A stretch of 64,000 nucleotides of DNA from Distichodus sexfasciatus (Eukaryota > Chordata > Actinopteri > Characiformes > Distichodontidae). Location of the stretch: positions 4,306,047 to 4,370,046 of the forward strand of contig JAVGVS010000021.1 in NCBI GenBank assembly GCA_032718565.1, given 5' to 3'. Every line of letters begins with the position of its first letter. Within the stretch, counting starts at the first letter, position 1. A program made the position numbers and the translations under genes. Shown here one piece after another: positions 1 to 12,500 of this stretch. The notes beneath the pieces were generated by a model. The model had not been told where the DNA came from. It saw nothing but the letters and a program-made list of their open reading frames with translations, and made no database searches.

Positions 1-2196
1 AATGAAATGAATATTCTGGCTATACTAATTTCATCAGTGAGATCAATATTTCAAATGAACACGATTCCTTAATCTTTGGTGACATATTAGATTCATTTAA
101 TGCGTACATGCCATGAATAGCTCCTTTAAAGATACACTCAATGTACAAAAACAATACAAACTTCTAAGCAAAACTACAGACTAATATGGAAAATGGTGGG
201 GTCATTATGCTAAATGCTTATCACCTCAAGGTGACAAACCTTAATGTGGGGACACAAATGGATGGCACATAAGGAAAAATCCGGTCACCAATATAATGAG
301 AAACAATGGAAAAATTTGAAATGTTAAGAACAAAATGTTGTAACTGACACAATAAGTGACCAAGAGCCAGTTTAACTCACCCAGTGTTAGGGTAATACAA
401 GCAGATTTTGGCTAAAGGAAGCACGTAGAATTTTGCATGTACTGTAGCTTAGTCACAGTTTTAACAGGCAAATGGGAAAAGGGCAGAAAGTTTCAATATT
501 TCTTTTCATTCAAAACATGTCTATTCGAATCAGTGGTCCAGCAACAATTGGGTATGCAGATCCAATAAAAATTTGAGATTTTGCAAAAAGCATATAAAAA
601 TTGGTATGTTACCAGCTCAACACAATCCAACAAGTAAGGTTTAAAGGGAACATACCATTATAGAAAGTTATGCAAAGCTACTAAACTGTTACAACTTTCA
701 CAGCTCTGAGCTGAGACAGTCTAATTGGAGCAGCGGGAGAGCTGTAAAAGTCCAAATTTTACGCATGTGCTCAAGCCATCGCCCTCTACATCATACTCCT
801 TTCAAAGATCAAACATGACATCTGGTTTGTTTGATCCTACGTCCAACAACACAACTAAACCCAAACCCCACCCTTGAAAGAACGACCTCTGAGACTCTTG
901 AGTTGCAATGGGCCGAAGAGACAATAAGAACATGAACAGTAAGGACTAAAGCGCTCAACTAACCGATATTACCGCACGTGCACAGACACATGTATCAAAA
1001 TGAACGAGGACCCTATATAACTACGTTTTAAAACAACTGCCCCACTTGTGCAGCCTTGAATAAGCTGGAACCACACTGACTACATGGATCACCTCATCCT
1101 AATTTAGGTTTGTGTGTGTGGTCTGAGCGAGTGTGCGCGCTTAAGGCAGCAGAAGAACGTGCTTGTGTGCAGGAGTGTGGTGGGAATGAGTGGAAGTGTG
1201 TCTTGGGTTTATGAATGCGCAAGTGTGAGGCAGCATGGCAGCGTGTTTGCACCGAAACCACAGTAACGGCAAGGCAGGAGGAACACACTGGAAAACTTCA
1301 CTTGCCCACAGGCAAAGGCCCTGTTTAAAGTCTGGCAGATCACACAGCCTCGTTCAGCTCCACATCCTCTACAAACATGTGGCTGCAATTGAGTGGAACA
1401 GCCCCTCCTCCCTACCCCCACCCTCCTCACCCCGACCAGCCATCTCACCCCAGCCCCATGTAAACATCCCAGGTCTGCACGGCTCACCAAAACCGCACTC
1501 GAAAGGCCCGATTGATCCACTTCGCTAAGCCAAACCTAAACTCTCACTTTGCTCCAATCAAAACGAGGGTCTGCAAATTAGCTCCGGTGATTCTAAGCAG
1601 AGCAGAGTAGCTCTAAATGCAATGCGGTCGCCAGCCTGGCTTGCTCTACAACGGAGGTGTGTGTGTAAACACACATTCCTCACATGACTGGGGGTGGAGG
1701 GGCGGAGGTTATTAATGTGCAGCGGGCCCAGGGGAGGTGGACTGGAGGGGCCGATGTGGACTAGTGACAGACCAATCAAGCGCCAATAATTACGAGACAG
1801 GAAACCCGCTGATTGCTCAGGTCTGTCTCCGTCTGAGATGCAGGGTTAGGGGTTAATCCGCATGAGGGGCGGCACAAATCGGAGTGCTGCAAGGCCTCTC
1901 ATTCTGTCCAAAACACATGCAACCAGAGGAACGAAAGAGAGAAGGAAAACTGCTGCAGCTGGATTTGGAGACGGTCATGGCTGGGCCACAGAGTGGGCCC
2001 CAAATAAGGGAGGAACATAACTACTCGGCAAAAGGGCATTTACTACTGTTTATATTGCTGTATGAAAGGTTTACACTAAAGTAAGACTAAAATAAGGAGG
2101 ATCTTTGATGAATGCAATAGAACCACACAAGTCATTCTGATGTGCCTTGGAGGTACTGCTGAATGAAAGATACTCCTTGGATAAAAACAGGACTGC
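1..2196. other. Non-coding sequence, probable intron of bmpr1a-like gene
   Basis: No exon with recognisable protein similarity is visible on either strand. Base composition rises in GC around 1.1-1.9 kb, with several CpGs and short open frames, but none resembles a known protein. The segment lies downstream (minus strand) of the putative start exon at 3039-3186, so it is best read as intron. A minor or alternative promoter in the GC-richer part cannot be excluded. Confidence 0.4.
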
Positions 2197-2957
2197 AGGG
2201 CCCTATGATTTACGCGATGTGGAAAACGCGGATGGAATCGCGGAATTCAACAAATAAAATGGAATCCGTTGTAAAACACGGAATGTCGTATAATTTGCTG
2301 ATATCGGTGTGTGGGCAAAGCAAAGCAATGTTTCCTAATAAATTTTGGCCACTGCAGCCCCCTGTAAGTGTTACCTGTTGAGGTGGGACTCAGCTTTCCA
2401 CACACAAATGCACAGACACAGAGGGGAAAAAGTAAATGGTCAGCTATGGCGAAGAGGCTTGCTGAAACACCGAAGTCCTCAAAAAAATGACGGAATTCGA
2501 CTGTTAGTGCTAAGTTCAGAGCAGAACAATACCCAAACGATTTTTATGAATCGGGAGAACAACTCTTTTGTGAGTTTTGCCAGCACACGATAGACTGCAC
2601 CCACAAGAACACGTGACGACCACTTACGGTTAAAAAAAACTTTCATCAGAAACGTTTCGTTTTGCACAAAAAAAATGAATGTTTTTTGTTGTTTACAGGT
2701 AAATGTTTTACCAAAGCAGAAAAAGTTCTGCTGAACCCCAGCACTTTGTTGAAGTTGAATAACAGTCATTTAATGTGATTTTTTTTCTATTGCATTGTTC
2801 TTTTTTCCCATCCATTCCATAATTAGACATTTTTTAGGTGAATAAATATGATTATAACGTAAAACACAGAATTCAGAAGAATAAAAATGGAAAAACGGAA
2901 TTCAGGAAAAAATAAAACGGAATTTAGGAAAAAACAAAACAGATCTCATAGGGCCCT
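2197..2957 (+). mobile_element. hAT-type DNA transposon remnant with CGGBP1-like zinc-finger coding relic
   Basis: The element is bounded by inverted AGGGCCCTATGA-type termini, the right one reading TCATAGGGCCCT. It is flanked by near-identical 8-bp direct repeats, AGGACTGC on the left and AGGACAGC on the right (7/8). An 8-bp duplication is the hAT signature. Inside, about 2440-2770 on the plus strand contains, across frameshifts, pieces reading FCEFCQHTIDCTHKNT and YPNDFYESGEQL. These resemble the BED-like finger of CGGBP1-like proteins, a family derived from hAT transposons. Frames are broken and AT-rich tracts full of GGAATTC-like motifs fill both sub-terminal regions, so this is a dead, probably non-autonomous copy. 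Confidence 0.6.
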
Positions 2958-3038
2958 AGGACAGCATCCTTAACACACACCATCAAAAAAGAAAAAAAAG
3001 AAGCTAAAGGAATCAACTGAACAATAAGAGAAACTTAC

Positions 3039-3186
3039 CTGAGAAGGAAGCCAATATAGACAGGCATGATGTGGGAGGGAACATGGACTGACCACACTCA
3101 TGAGGGTTTGAGATGAGGAGGTCCAACACCAGGGAAATTTCAAGGCACCACTGTATCCTCAGTCCTTCCGGTGAACAAAAAAAAAG
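3039..3186 (-). CDS. Putative 5' exon with start codon, bmpr1a-like gene (identity by synteny)
   Basis: On the minus strand a pyrimidine-rich acceptor (TTTTCTTTTCCAG, exon starting at 3186) and a strong donor (CTCAG/GTAAGTTT, exon ending at 3039) define a 148-bp exon. The last in-exon ATG (3067-3065) opens MPVYIGFLL, which looks like the start of a signal peptide; two earlier ATGs in other frames also stay open to the donor. The assignment to bmpr1a (BMP type I receptor kinase) rests on position: in human, BMPR1A follows LDB3 in the same orientation. No kinase or receptor domain is in the window, so the rest of the gene would lie beyond the left edge. It may equally be an untranslated exon. 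Confidence 0.4.
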
Positions 3187-4255
3187 CTGGAAAAGAAAAT
3201 GCAAACAATAGTTGGATTGATGAAAATGTGCATAAAAACTCACTAAAACTGAAAGCTGAATTCAAAAAGCAATTATTCATTTTTCTAGCTTCCTTCTCGT
3301 AAAAAGCTTGGACCTAACAGAAATACAAAAAGGGAGGCTTGGCTATTATGACCTTGTTTGTTCACCAAATGGCTGACACTTGTAAAATACACAGATAACC
3401 TTTAAGGACCATTGCGCATGGGGAATAAAATACCTCTCACTAAAAGCCAGTGAGAGATCTCTAAATTATTAACAACGCACCTTCAGCATTTATCAGTGTT
3501 TCCGACTTCCACTAGACATCATGCACGCAGACAGAGGAGTGTAAGAAAAAGGTTTCATATTGCAAAAAAAGGAGTCAGAGCTGAAGCCTGAAAGCCAGAT
3601 GCGCTCAGCTCTAACTGCTTGGATTGATGTTAAAACATACTTGAATGTGACTGGTCAGTAAGTTCGGAGGGTCAATCTCCCCCACAGTCTATGTCAACAT
3701 TCTGCTCTCTGTCTGCCAAGATTTCACACAGCGAACAGTCAAACGCTCAAATCAATATCACAAGAACATCAAAAGATGAAACATTTATAATAAGGGCTTC
3801 ATAATATCTCACTGCAGCAGGACATCCTGTAACCAAAATAAGTTAAACTTGTCATGCCACAACCTTTTTGCTGCATGATCTAAAGGAAAAACAAACACAA
3901 CCCACAATCTCATTTTCCTTAATTACACTACAAGAGAAGTAAGGGTTCTTGGATAAAAGTCAATAAAGGATTGTTCTCTTAAAAACACTGGAAGTAAAAA
4001 CATGTTTTAGCTTTTTATAATGCTTATTTTTATATCAACACAGCATTACCCTACAGCATTACCCCAGTCATTCTAAAATGATGAACCCTTTTGACGAATG
4101 TTTTTTTAACCAACATCATGCTGCATAAAATACAGATACAACTAGGGGTGTATCTGTATTTTAGAGATTTCCAAGAATGAGTTTGGGACACCATCATAAG
4201 ATGCCAACATAGTCATGTATTTTTAGCTTTTATTATCTGAGTTTTGAGTGCATAC
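3187..4255. other. Intronic sequence, nothing recognised
   Basis: AT-rich sequence between the putative 5' exon at 3039-3186 and a hAT MITE. No long open frame, RNA gene or clear repeat was seen. Confidence 0.4.
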
Positions 4256-4590
4256 TAGAGGTGTGAACCTTCATTGTTCTCACGATTAGATTCAATTACG
4301 ATTATCATGTCAACGATTTGATTGAATGTGATATCTCGATGCATCACAACGCATTCCATCCATTTTTCTACATTACTTCACACTGTACACAGGTTGGGCA
4401 TAGATCGCAGATTGGGAGGCAATAGTTACAACCGAGATGTTCTTTTTAACCAGTTTTTTTTTCGCAGCCAGAAAATCACCAAGCAAAGTCATTATGATAT
4501 AACCTATTATGATCTGTCACTGCATTAATGCAGAATCGTCTGTGTCTGCATCGCGAAGCATCGATTATGTGATTCATTTTAGCATCCCTA
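4256..4590. mobile_element. Non-autonomous hAT MITE
   Basis: The element starts TAGAGGTGTGAAC and ends ATCCCTA, so its termini are imperfect inverted copies of the TAGGGGTG type. It is flanked by GTGCATAC on the left and GTACATAC on the right, a 7/8 match typical of an 8-bp hAT duplication. The interior is rich in ATCGAT/ATCGTG-like motifs, as in common fish hAT MITEs. Confidence 0.6.
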
Positions 4591-4817
4591 GTACATACTG
4601 TCAAGCTCTTTTTAACAGCATCAAAAAGAAATATCTGTCATAACATTTCTGGTTAACCTGAAGTGAACCACTCTCCTTCATGCCCTCCCAAATCAACACA
4701 TTGTCATACCATGAATCACAAAATCACGCAAAATCACGCAGGAAAATGTGTCCTTGATGCTTTCACTCAGCAACAACATTAGGGCCCATTTTCTAAAACA
4801 ATTCCCCAGTTACACTC

Positions 4818-5230
4818 TAGGGCTGAGCAAAAAAAAAAAATTGATACATCAATATATTCTGATATTTCCTTTCACGATATACTTTAACGATCTCCAAAAA
4901 TCGATATTTCGAAGGGGAAGATCATGCACGCACTTTATCTTGACGTTTTTGGCGTCCACTAGTTCAGTGTGTTAAAATGCAAAGACAACAAAGTTAAAAA
5001 TTCTATTCTGAGTTGTGTTGTTTTGGCTGAATTATTAATGTAATGTGATTCATTAAGACCATCCAGATCGTACACAGCAACCTGCATTTCAGCTCTGTTT
5101 TTACATTTTCAGTGAAATGTGGAATATCACAATATGTACAGTATCGAACTATATCGTGATATAATCATATCGTGACCCATGCATTGTGATACGTATCCTA
5201 TCGTGAGGTCCTTGCCAATACCCACCCCTA
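4818..5230. mobile_element. Non-autonomous hAT MITE with perfect 8-bp target duplication
   Basis: The left end reads TAGGGCTGAGC and the right end CCCACCCCTA. The octamer TTACACTC occurs immediately before the left end (4810-4817) and immediately after the right end (5231-5238). The interior has repeated ATATCG/CGATAT motifs near both ends, giving long imperfect terminal inverted repeats. There is no transposase frame. Confidence 0.75.
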
Positions 5231-5534
5231 TTACACTCATGCTTTACATGAGGTCTTTTAGGAGGTACTTCCAATCAGCAGGTCACACTCTAGAACAACC
5301 AACAGTCCTTCAAAGTATTGATATTATATTTGGGTTGGGTGTGCTTTACAACCACATATTAAAAGTACTCACAATACTTTTTCCTAATGCAACCTGAAAA
5401 TTTTTAAAAACGAAAAAACATTTTCCACCATGAGAACCAGTGGTAACACAGAAAAATGGCAACACAAATGTAAGGTTTTGCAATATTTAAATTTGACAAT
5501 TTAGACCTCACATCCACTTGAAAAGCCACCCATG

Positions 5535-5735
5535 CATGTGCACACACGCACATGCACACAGGCACACACACAGGCATACACACAAAAATTGCATTTGGAG
5601 AGCAGATTCTGAACAGGCTCATTTTATAAACAGTTCCAGCAAGCAAAAGCATTCTCAAAGATATGAATGGAATGTGAGAGTCAGAGAGGGAGAGAGAGAG
5701 TGAGAGAACAAGAGAGAGGGGGGGAAAGAAATGGG
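5535..5735. repeat. Compound CA-rich then GA-rich low-complexity tract
   Basis: CACA/CACG-rich sequence at about 5535-5585 and GAGA runs at about 5685-5720. The long open frames across this tract on either strand are composition artefacts. Confidence 0.7.
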
Positions 5736-6420
5736 TAGAAGTCAAAGCAAACCCAGACAGCAGAAAGATGAGGGACAGCTGTAGGAAGCAGAAATCCAAC
5801 ATTTGAAGATGCAATCGCTAGTGTTAATTCTAGAGGGTTTAGTAAAGACAACAGGAAAGCAGTGGTGGGGTGCAGAAAAGGCAGCTGGGGCTAATACGAT
5901 CAAAGTGAACGATCACCCAGAGCTAATTGAAATAAAGCCCATGAAATAAGGAGGTTAGTGTGGTTCACTGGGGCGCTGTGTGTGGGAACATGGAAAACTA
6001 GTGGGAGGCCTCAGTCGCACTGACATACATCTCCACCATCTTTCACACAATATAAAGAACCTTTACATTCCTCTGAAGTTAAGAAGTATTTTCCATTTGA
6101 AGCAATTCTTAGACTTCCTGTGTTTTTGTACTAAAACATTTCAATTTATTGTTTTGGTCTTAGTGAACCATAATGACTACATGAAGCTTTAAGTTAGCAG
6201 AACTAAGATTTTAAAAAAGATAACAGCTTATATAATCAAACAACATGTCTAATGTGCTATCGCATTGTAAGCATCAGGCTTCGTCTCAGAAAGTTCACTA
6301 CATTTACATACTGGTCACATTTAGCACTCCTACCAAGAGCAACAGAGACACAAAACACTGGTTAAACTGTAGTTTGGTGTGGTACAAGTTTTAATTTTGT
6401 ACATGAAAGAAGGCATTCAC

Positions 6421-6526
6421 AGTTCACTCAAAAGTTACTCCATTAACCTGCCAGACTGTCTCCCTCAGTATGGAGCTTCAAACAGACATTGAGGCCATAA
6501 AGTAATAAAGCTGGAAAGCTGATAAA
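6421..6526 (+). repeat. Copy 1 of a ~106-bp dispersed inverted repeat
   Basis: This segment is the reverse complement, with a few mismatches, of 9281-9386. Shared landmarks are AGTTCACTCAAAAGTTACTC, GACTGTCTCCCT and AGCTTCAAACAGACATT. The repeat family was not recognised. Confidence 0.7.
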
Positions 6527-6900
6527 AAGTAATCATAATGAACTCCTAGCCCAACTAGTTTATTATTGCAACACTGCTTTACCAACTTAAAGTGCAGAAC
6601 CTACTCATATTTCCTTACTGGAGGAGTTAATGGAAAAAAAATTGACGGGCCTCCACTGAAAATGGTTTGTGCATCTTATAAAGAAAATAAGACTGAATAT
6701 TCCATTGCATGCAGTTATTTTTCTTTAAAAAACCATGCCACCATAATCTATTGAGTTTTTTGTTAAAAGGAATATACAGTCTCCAATCATATAGCCAAAT
6801 CTTAGAGATTGAATAAGGTCTAATATACCCTGTTTACAAGACCACTTGTTTATATATGACTTTTCAAAAAGACTTTTTAAAAAATATATTAACTAATATC

Positions 6901-7675
6901 TAGGGCTGCAACAAATGATTATTTTTGTAATCGAGTAATCTATCTATTATTTTATTGATTAATCGAGTAATCGATACATTAAAAAAAAAAAAAAACAATA
7001 CACTTTAGGCTTATTGTAGTGTGAGTAGAAGTTTGTCATAGACGCTTTATGTTGTTGTATTCAATTGAAAATGAAGAAACATGAAGTTCAAGGGTCATTT
7101 TGAACCAATTTGGCCAATAAAATGAGTTGCTTTTGGCCTTTCTGGAAGAGAACTGCATTTCCCACAATCCCCGGCGCACGCCACGGAGTCGCGTCACAAT
7201 AAAGGGTTCAGCGCGTTCCGGAACGAACTATGAAAAAATCGATGGGAAAATCTCAATAAATGGCTGCATTGTGAGTGGAACGCTGCTTGTTGTGGTTATT
7301 TATCAGCTAAAATATGCGTTTTGTCTGTAATAAAGGGGACGTTTTGACGGAAACGGAGCGTTTTAGCGAGTAATGGCGCTTACGCGGGAGCTCGCGCATT
7401 CACAAACACAGCGCGCGTGTTTACATCGCAAAAAATGTCTTCTGTTGTATGACTTCTGTTTTTGTGCACGGAATATCCGACAAATACGTTCACAACCAGG
7501 GGGATCTATTCTCGTTTTGATCGCGCCACTGAAAATATTGTGCGTCATTAATAAAAACAAGTGGCGCATGCTGTAGCGAATAAAATGACTTAAACGAAGC
7601 TTCGATTCTAGAAAATTTGCCTCCATTTTTTGTAATCGAATTATTCGAGTTATTCGAATAATCATTTTAGCTCTA
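6901..7675. mobile_element. 775-bp non-autonomous hAT element with perfect 8-bp target duplication
   Basis: It begins TAGGGCTGCAACAAATGATT and ends AATAATCATTTTAGCTCTA, so its termini are inverted copies. CTAATATC occurs directly on both sides (6893-6900 and 7676-7683). Subterminal regions are rich in ATCGAGTAATCGA-like motifs, and the centre (about 7140-7450) is CpG-rich and unlike its flanks. Open frames inside show no transposase similarity that I recognise. Confidence 0.75.
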
Positions 7676-9280
7676 CTAATATCTATCACAAAGTTCAAAA
7701 ATGAACAACCAAATGTTGGTGGCAATTTGCATAGCAGGAAGAATGAAAGAAAGGAAAAAAACACCAACCAAACAAATCAGCAGGAACTGGGCAATTAGCT
7801 AGCCTAGTTCAATAACAAATACAATTTATGTTTAAAAATTTTAATTGAATACACCTTGTTTTTAAGTAAGGCACTCTCAGTTGAAAGATTACAACTAATG
7901 TTTGATGTTCCATTGATGTGTTTGACTGAGTTTATTAAATTTGAAGTCATGGTATATTTTATACAGGTCCCTTCAAAATAAAAAAAGCGGACTATTTTTA
8001 ACTGAACATCATTTCGCTTCATTTCAGACTAACAATGCTTTAATCATGTGTATTTAATCCTACTGCACAGATTTGGATCATAATTCTCTGTCATAACTAT
8101 CCATCCTTTATTCATTTAGAAGTGAGAAGCTGCATCTGTGGGTGAGTCGTCCAGAGCTGCTACAGGACGGCTGCTAATAAATGATTTTTACTGAGCTTTT
8201 GGTTTAGTTTCAGCCACACACTGAGCTCACACAAAGTGCTCTAACAGCGAGTGCCGCTCAGCAACACACCACCCATTAAAGGCTTAAACAAACACTCCTC
8301 ACACCTGACACGATGGGCAAAAAAACACGTAGACAGCAAACACCAAACCACATTATGGGTGAATCAGGAAATACATTTTCAGGATCACTAAGGCAACAAT
8401 GGCTTCCTGCCTGCTCACTGGTGGTACTCACGTTGGAGCTCAGTGTTGTGAGGAACGACAACATGATAAAACTATTGTTGGGGAGTTTTGCGTTACTCAG
8501 TAACTGTAATATTAGTACTCTCCTGAGTAACAAGTAGTGTAAGAGATTATCATGCTCAAAATATAATAATATTAGTTACCAATCCAATTGACACTTTGTT
8601 ACCACAAAGTGATTTGTTTTCAGTTTGCTGATTAGAAGAATGCAGCTTGTGGGGGCGTGCAAAATAATTGAAACGTATCGAAACGAACCACTATTCTTTC
8701 TCTGTCTGTGTCTTTGTGCATTCCAAAAAAAAATAAATTGATCAATATTTTTCAACTAACGCAATAACACTAGTTTACTTTCAGTTCTTTCAAGTTCAGC
8801 TCGCCCATCCTATAGATGGCGCAATGTTGAAATCTGCCCAGACAGACCTCCTTTGCGTGAGCATGAAGGAAATGCAGTCACTATGTGCAAATATGTATTA
8901 TATTGGGTAAAATACATATGACACAGTGTGATATTTTTTGGTTGTTGATCCGCCACAGTCAAATGGGAAAAGTAACTCAAAACAGCAACCTGGAAACAAA
9001 TTCATCTATGTATTGAATTGTGAATTGTTTATAAATTGTAAATCGATTTTGAATCATGGACCCATAAGCTCTAACGGCTTGTAATGTTCATTGTATTAAA
9101 ATCATAAGGTTATTACATAATAGTTTATAGTTTATTGAGTTAAGTGTACTACTTTGTAAAAGAATCTATCAGGCTGTCACTTTTTTGGTGAGGTGAGGTA
9201 GCAAAAGCAACACAGCACTAACAAATAACAATCAATATTGAGAACCTAAGAAAGACCCCTAACAAGTTTCTCCTGAGAGA
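7676..9280. other. Intronic sequence with a degenerate repeat at about 8640-9060
   Basis: No exon recognised. About 8640-9060 looks like an old transposon: it has a GATGGCGCAAT-containing core and flanking ATCGATTT-like motifs, but no clear termini were found. The remainder is AT-rich unique-looking sequence. Confidence 0.35.
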
Positions 9281-9386
9281 CTTATCAGCTTTCCAGCTTT
9301 ATTTCTTTATGGCCACAATGTCTGTTTGAAGCTCCATACTAAGGGAGACTGTCTGGAAGGTTGATTGAGTAACTTTTGAGTGAACT
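9281..9386 (-). repeat. Copy 2 of the ~106-bp dispersed inverted repeat
   Basis: Reverse complement of 6421-6526, about 2.75 kb apart. It is followed at about 9490-9535 by a fragment reading GCTCTGGGTAAGAGCGTCAG, a motif of a very common fish interspersed repeat. Confidence 0.7.
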
Positions 9387-9539
9387 GGAATATGTGATTT
9401 TTAGCATTATGCATTATACACCTTATACTGTCAATAATTTAGTTCTAAAATACTGATCAGTTAACCAGACAACTTTAATGGCCATGTGACTCAGGTACGT
9501 TGCTCTGGGTAAGAGCGTCAGCCGATTGTAAACTGTCCC

Positions 9540-12500
9540 TGGATGACCGTCAGCACCTGTATCCCACCTCACTGCAGGCCAGACCGCGGTCCCGTGATAA
9601 TGCCAGTCCCATATGGTTAGTGTGAGCCGTACAATGAGAGATTCCAGTCCAGCTGAGAATGGGTGCGTGTGTAGTTTACACGCTCCAGCTCACCCAAAAC
9701 AACTCAACCCTTTTGTTCTAAACCCATAGGAAGAAAACCGCTGAAGAAACAAAGGCTCATGACTGAAACGTCCAACAGCCTCATGAATAGAGGGACTATG
9801 GAGATTAAAAAGCAGCGTGAATTCAAAGTGAAAGCAAAGCGAAAGCTTTAGTCCAGGGGGAAAAAAAAGAATCATGCTATAAAGAGATAGCTACTCAGCC
9901 AACAGATTGACTGCTTAGTAATCGGAAGAACAGAAGACCATATTAAACCGAGTAAGACTAAACAATTAAAACCTCACAATACTCAGAATGGCAATGTGAC
10001 ATTACACAAGAACACTCTGGGGAATAATCTGAGTAAACCTGGGAAAACAAAGCAACGATATTGAATTTTACTGGCCTCCTTTCTCTCTCTCTCTCTTTCT
10101 CTCTCCCTCTCTTTCACTCCTGTCCTTCCTTCAGTTCTCCTGAAAAGAGGTGCTCTTCGGTTGCCAGTCACATACAAGCCATTTGTAGACTTACTGTTCA
10201 TTAAGATTTGCTGATAACATTGAGCGAGGGAAAAAAGCGGCCGAGTCAGGAAGTGCGCGCCTGTCTCTGCAGTAAAAAGGGAAGTAAACAGGTAGGCTAT
10301 TCCTGCAGCTAATGATAAGATCTCTCCAGACCCAATTTCAGCCTCCATTCACCACCACTGCTCTAGCCATCCTGCTGCTTTTCAATGACGTCTTATTTCA
10401 TTTATACAAAAGTGAAAATGCTAAAATACAGAGATGGAAACACACATAGCCACAAGATGACATCTTGCTGATGCCGAGCACGTATGTGTATTTTAGGAAG
10501 AAAGCAGCACTGTCAGTCTAGGCGGGCCTAAAACAGACAAGAACGAGACTGGATTTGCTAGAGTGAATGACTGCAACAACAAAATATTGCTTCCCTTCTC
10601 TGATACTCAGAGCTCGTAGGGAGAGACAGAAGCTGTAACCTGACTCCCTGTGCTATAAACACAAACACACTAAACCTTGCTGTCTTGTTAGGTTCTTCCA
10701 ATGAGTCCCATAATTCCTGAATCTTAACAATAATAGAGCTAACCTTAATCTTAACCAAAAGCAATTTTTTGCCTTTGAGGACCAGTCCCCACATACACAA
10801 ATGTCCTCATAAAGTCACAAACATCTAAACTATCTCATTTTTTTCTTATCTTTCAGGGGACAAACAGGTCCTCAAAAACACCAAAAAACCTGTCCCCACA
10901 TGCAAACAAACACACCAAGCTGTAATGCATTCTAACTCCCATACCATCCTCCCTCCTTCTCTCACTTGCCCTTTTTTCCTGGCAGAGGCACCTTGAAAGC
11001 CAAACAACAGCCAAACCTCCTAGAACAGAGAGCAGTCATCTACAGAAAGAAGAGGACAAACATTTTTCCATTTAAACATGGCTGCAGTGATATATAAATA
11101 AAGAACGCTTGGCACTTAGGGAGAAAATTAGATTTGGTTCCCGGCTCTCCTCCCACACCGGGTGTAGTCGTGGAGAGGCAGCAGGATTTCTCTGGCCCGC
11201 GGCTCGTCAAGCTGCTTACAGATCGTTAAAGGTTCAGACTGTAATATGAAGGAGTTAGTTTCGACACAGAGAGAGAAACACTGACCGGTCAAATGAACAT
11301 CTTGTAAGAACATCGTTCAATGAGGAGGTTCAAGAAAAGATTTTATTGTATTTATTTATGAGGTTAACAATACAGAAAAAACAGAGGTGACCAGACATCA
11401 AAAATGTTTTTGAACTTTTTCAGTTCAAGTTATTTACCAAAGAAATCACTGTGGGGATTTTGAACCAATCGAGAACTGCATTACGATTTTATTAAGGAGT
11501 CTAATTTCACACATACTGAGAACTGCTAAGCATATTCATGGGAAAAAAGTAGCACATGCAAATGTTATCTAGGGTGTTAAGGCCAAGACTGATTACTGCA
11601 AGACAAAACATCCATGTCTTAAATCAGTCAGACAGCTATCTGTCATTTCTCCAAATGTTTCACAAAAAGTTGCAGTTCAAAAGGAATAGTGTGAACCATC
11701 TTTTATTTCATGGGAGAGAAACCTTTCATTGCTTTTGTGAATGGAAACATTTGCACTGGAACAAGTGCTAAATTATACTATACAAAGATTAGCATCTGAA
11801 TAACCTCAATTAACCTCTGTTGGTAAACAAGGAACTTCATCCTTCACAAAAGTTTACCCTTAATGACTTCACAACCTATCAGCACCCCACCGATAATAAA
11901 TTCATAATCTGTTTTAATGCTGGGTCAGTTGCTCCTCTGTTTAAACACAATGTGGGCTTGTGTGTCACACAGTGGGTTTCACAATCTTAAAAAAGTGTGC
12001 ACTGTGGTAATAAAACCTACCAAGAAACACACAAGAGCAAGGTCACCAAGCCACACTCCAAATATGATATGACACAATTCTACTTCAAAAATAATGCATT
12101 GAGATATCAAATCATCTGAGCTCATTTGGATGTTACCTCTATTTGGGAAAACATATGACTTTAAATATTATTAGATACACAAATTAAACTTGCCAATCTT
12201 CCTATGTGACGCTCCACACGGTTACTTATAAACACCCATCACGGTCATCATCAGCTAAGTTCCTGAACACAACGTCCAGATCTAAGAAGGCATGAAATGC
12301 CCGGTGTTTACTTGAAAGTCTATTCATATTCGCTGTGTTGAGACAGGGAAAATAAACCATAGGCATTAAAGTCTATTTGTGTTTCCGAACACTGGCACTA
12401 AAAAAAGGAGAGGGTTTCTTTGCAGAGCCACAAGGAGGCACGGCCCACTCGGAGCCTCTGTTTTTCCTTCAGCGTTTTTTGGCTTTCCTGGTGCACTAAA

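Noticed and set aside
5404..5814. 136-codon frame on the minus strand
   Set aside because: Lies over GA/CA-rich low-complexity DNA; its Leu-Ser-rich run mirrors the repeat and no splice or homology support exists.
7363..7767. 134-codon frame with several Cys residues, considered as a LIM finger
   Set aside because: Cys/His spacing does not fit a LIM domain, and the frame lies inside a hAT element with exact target duplications.
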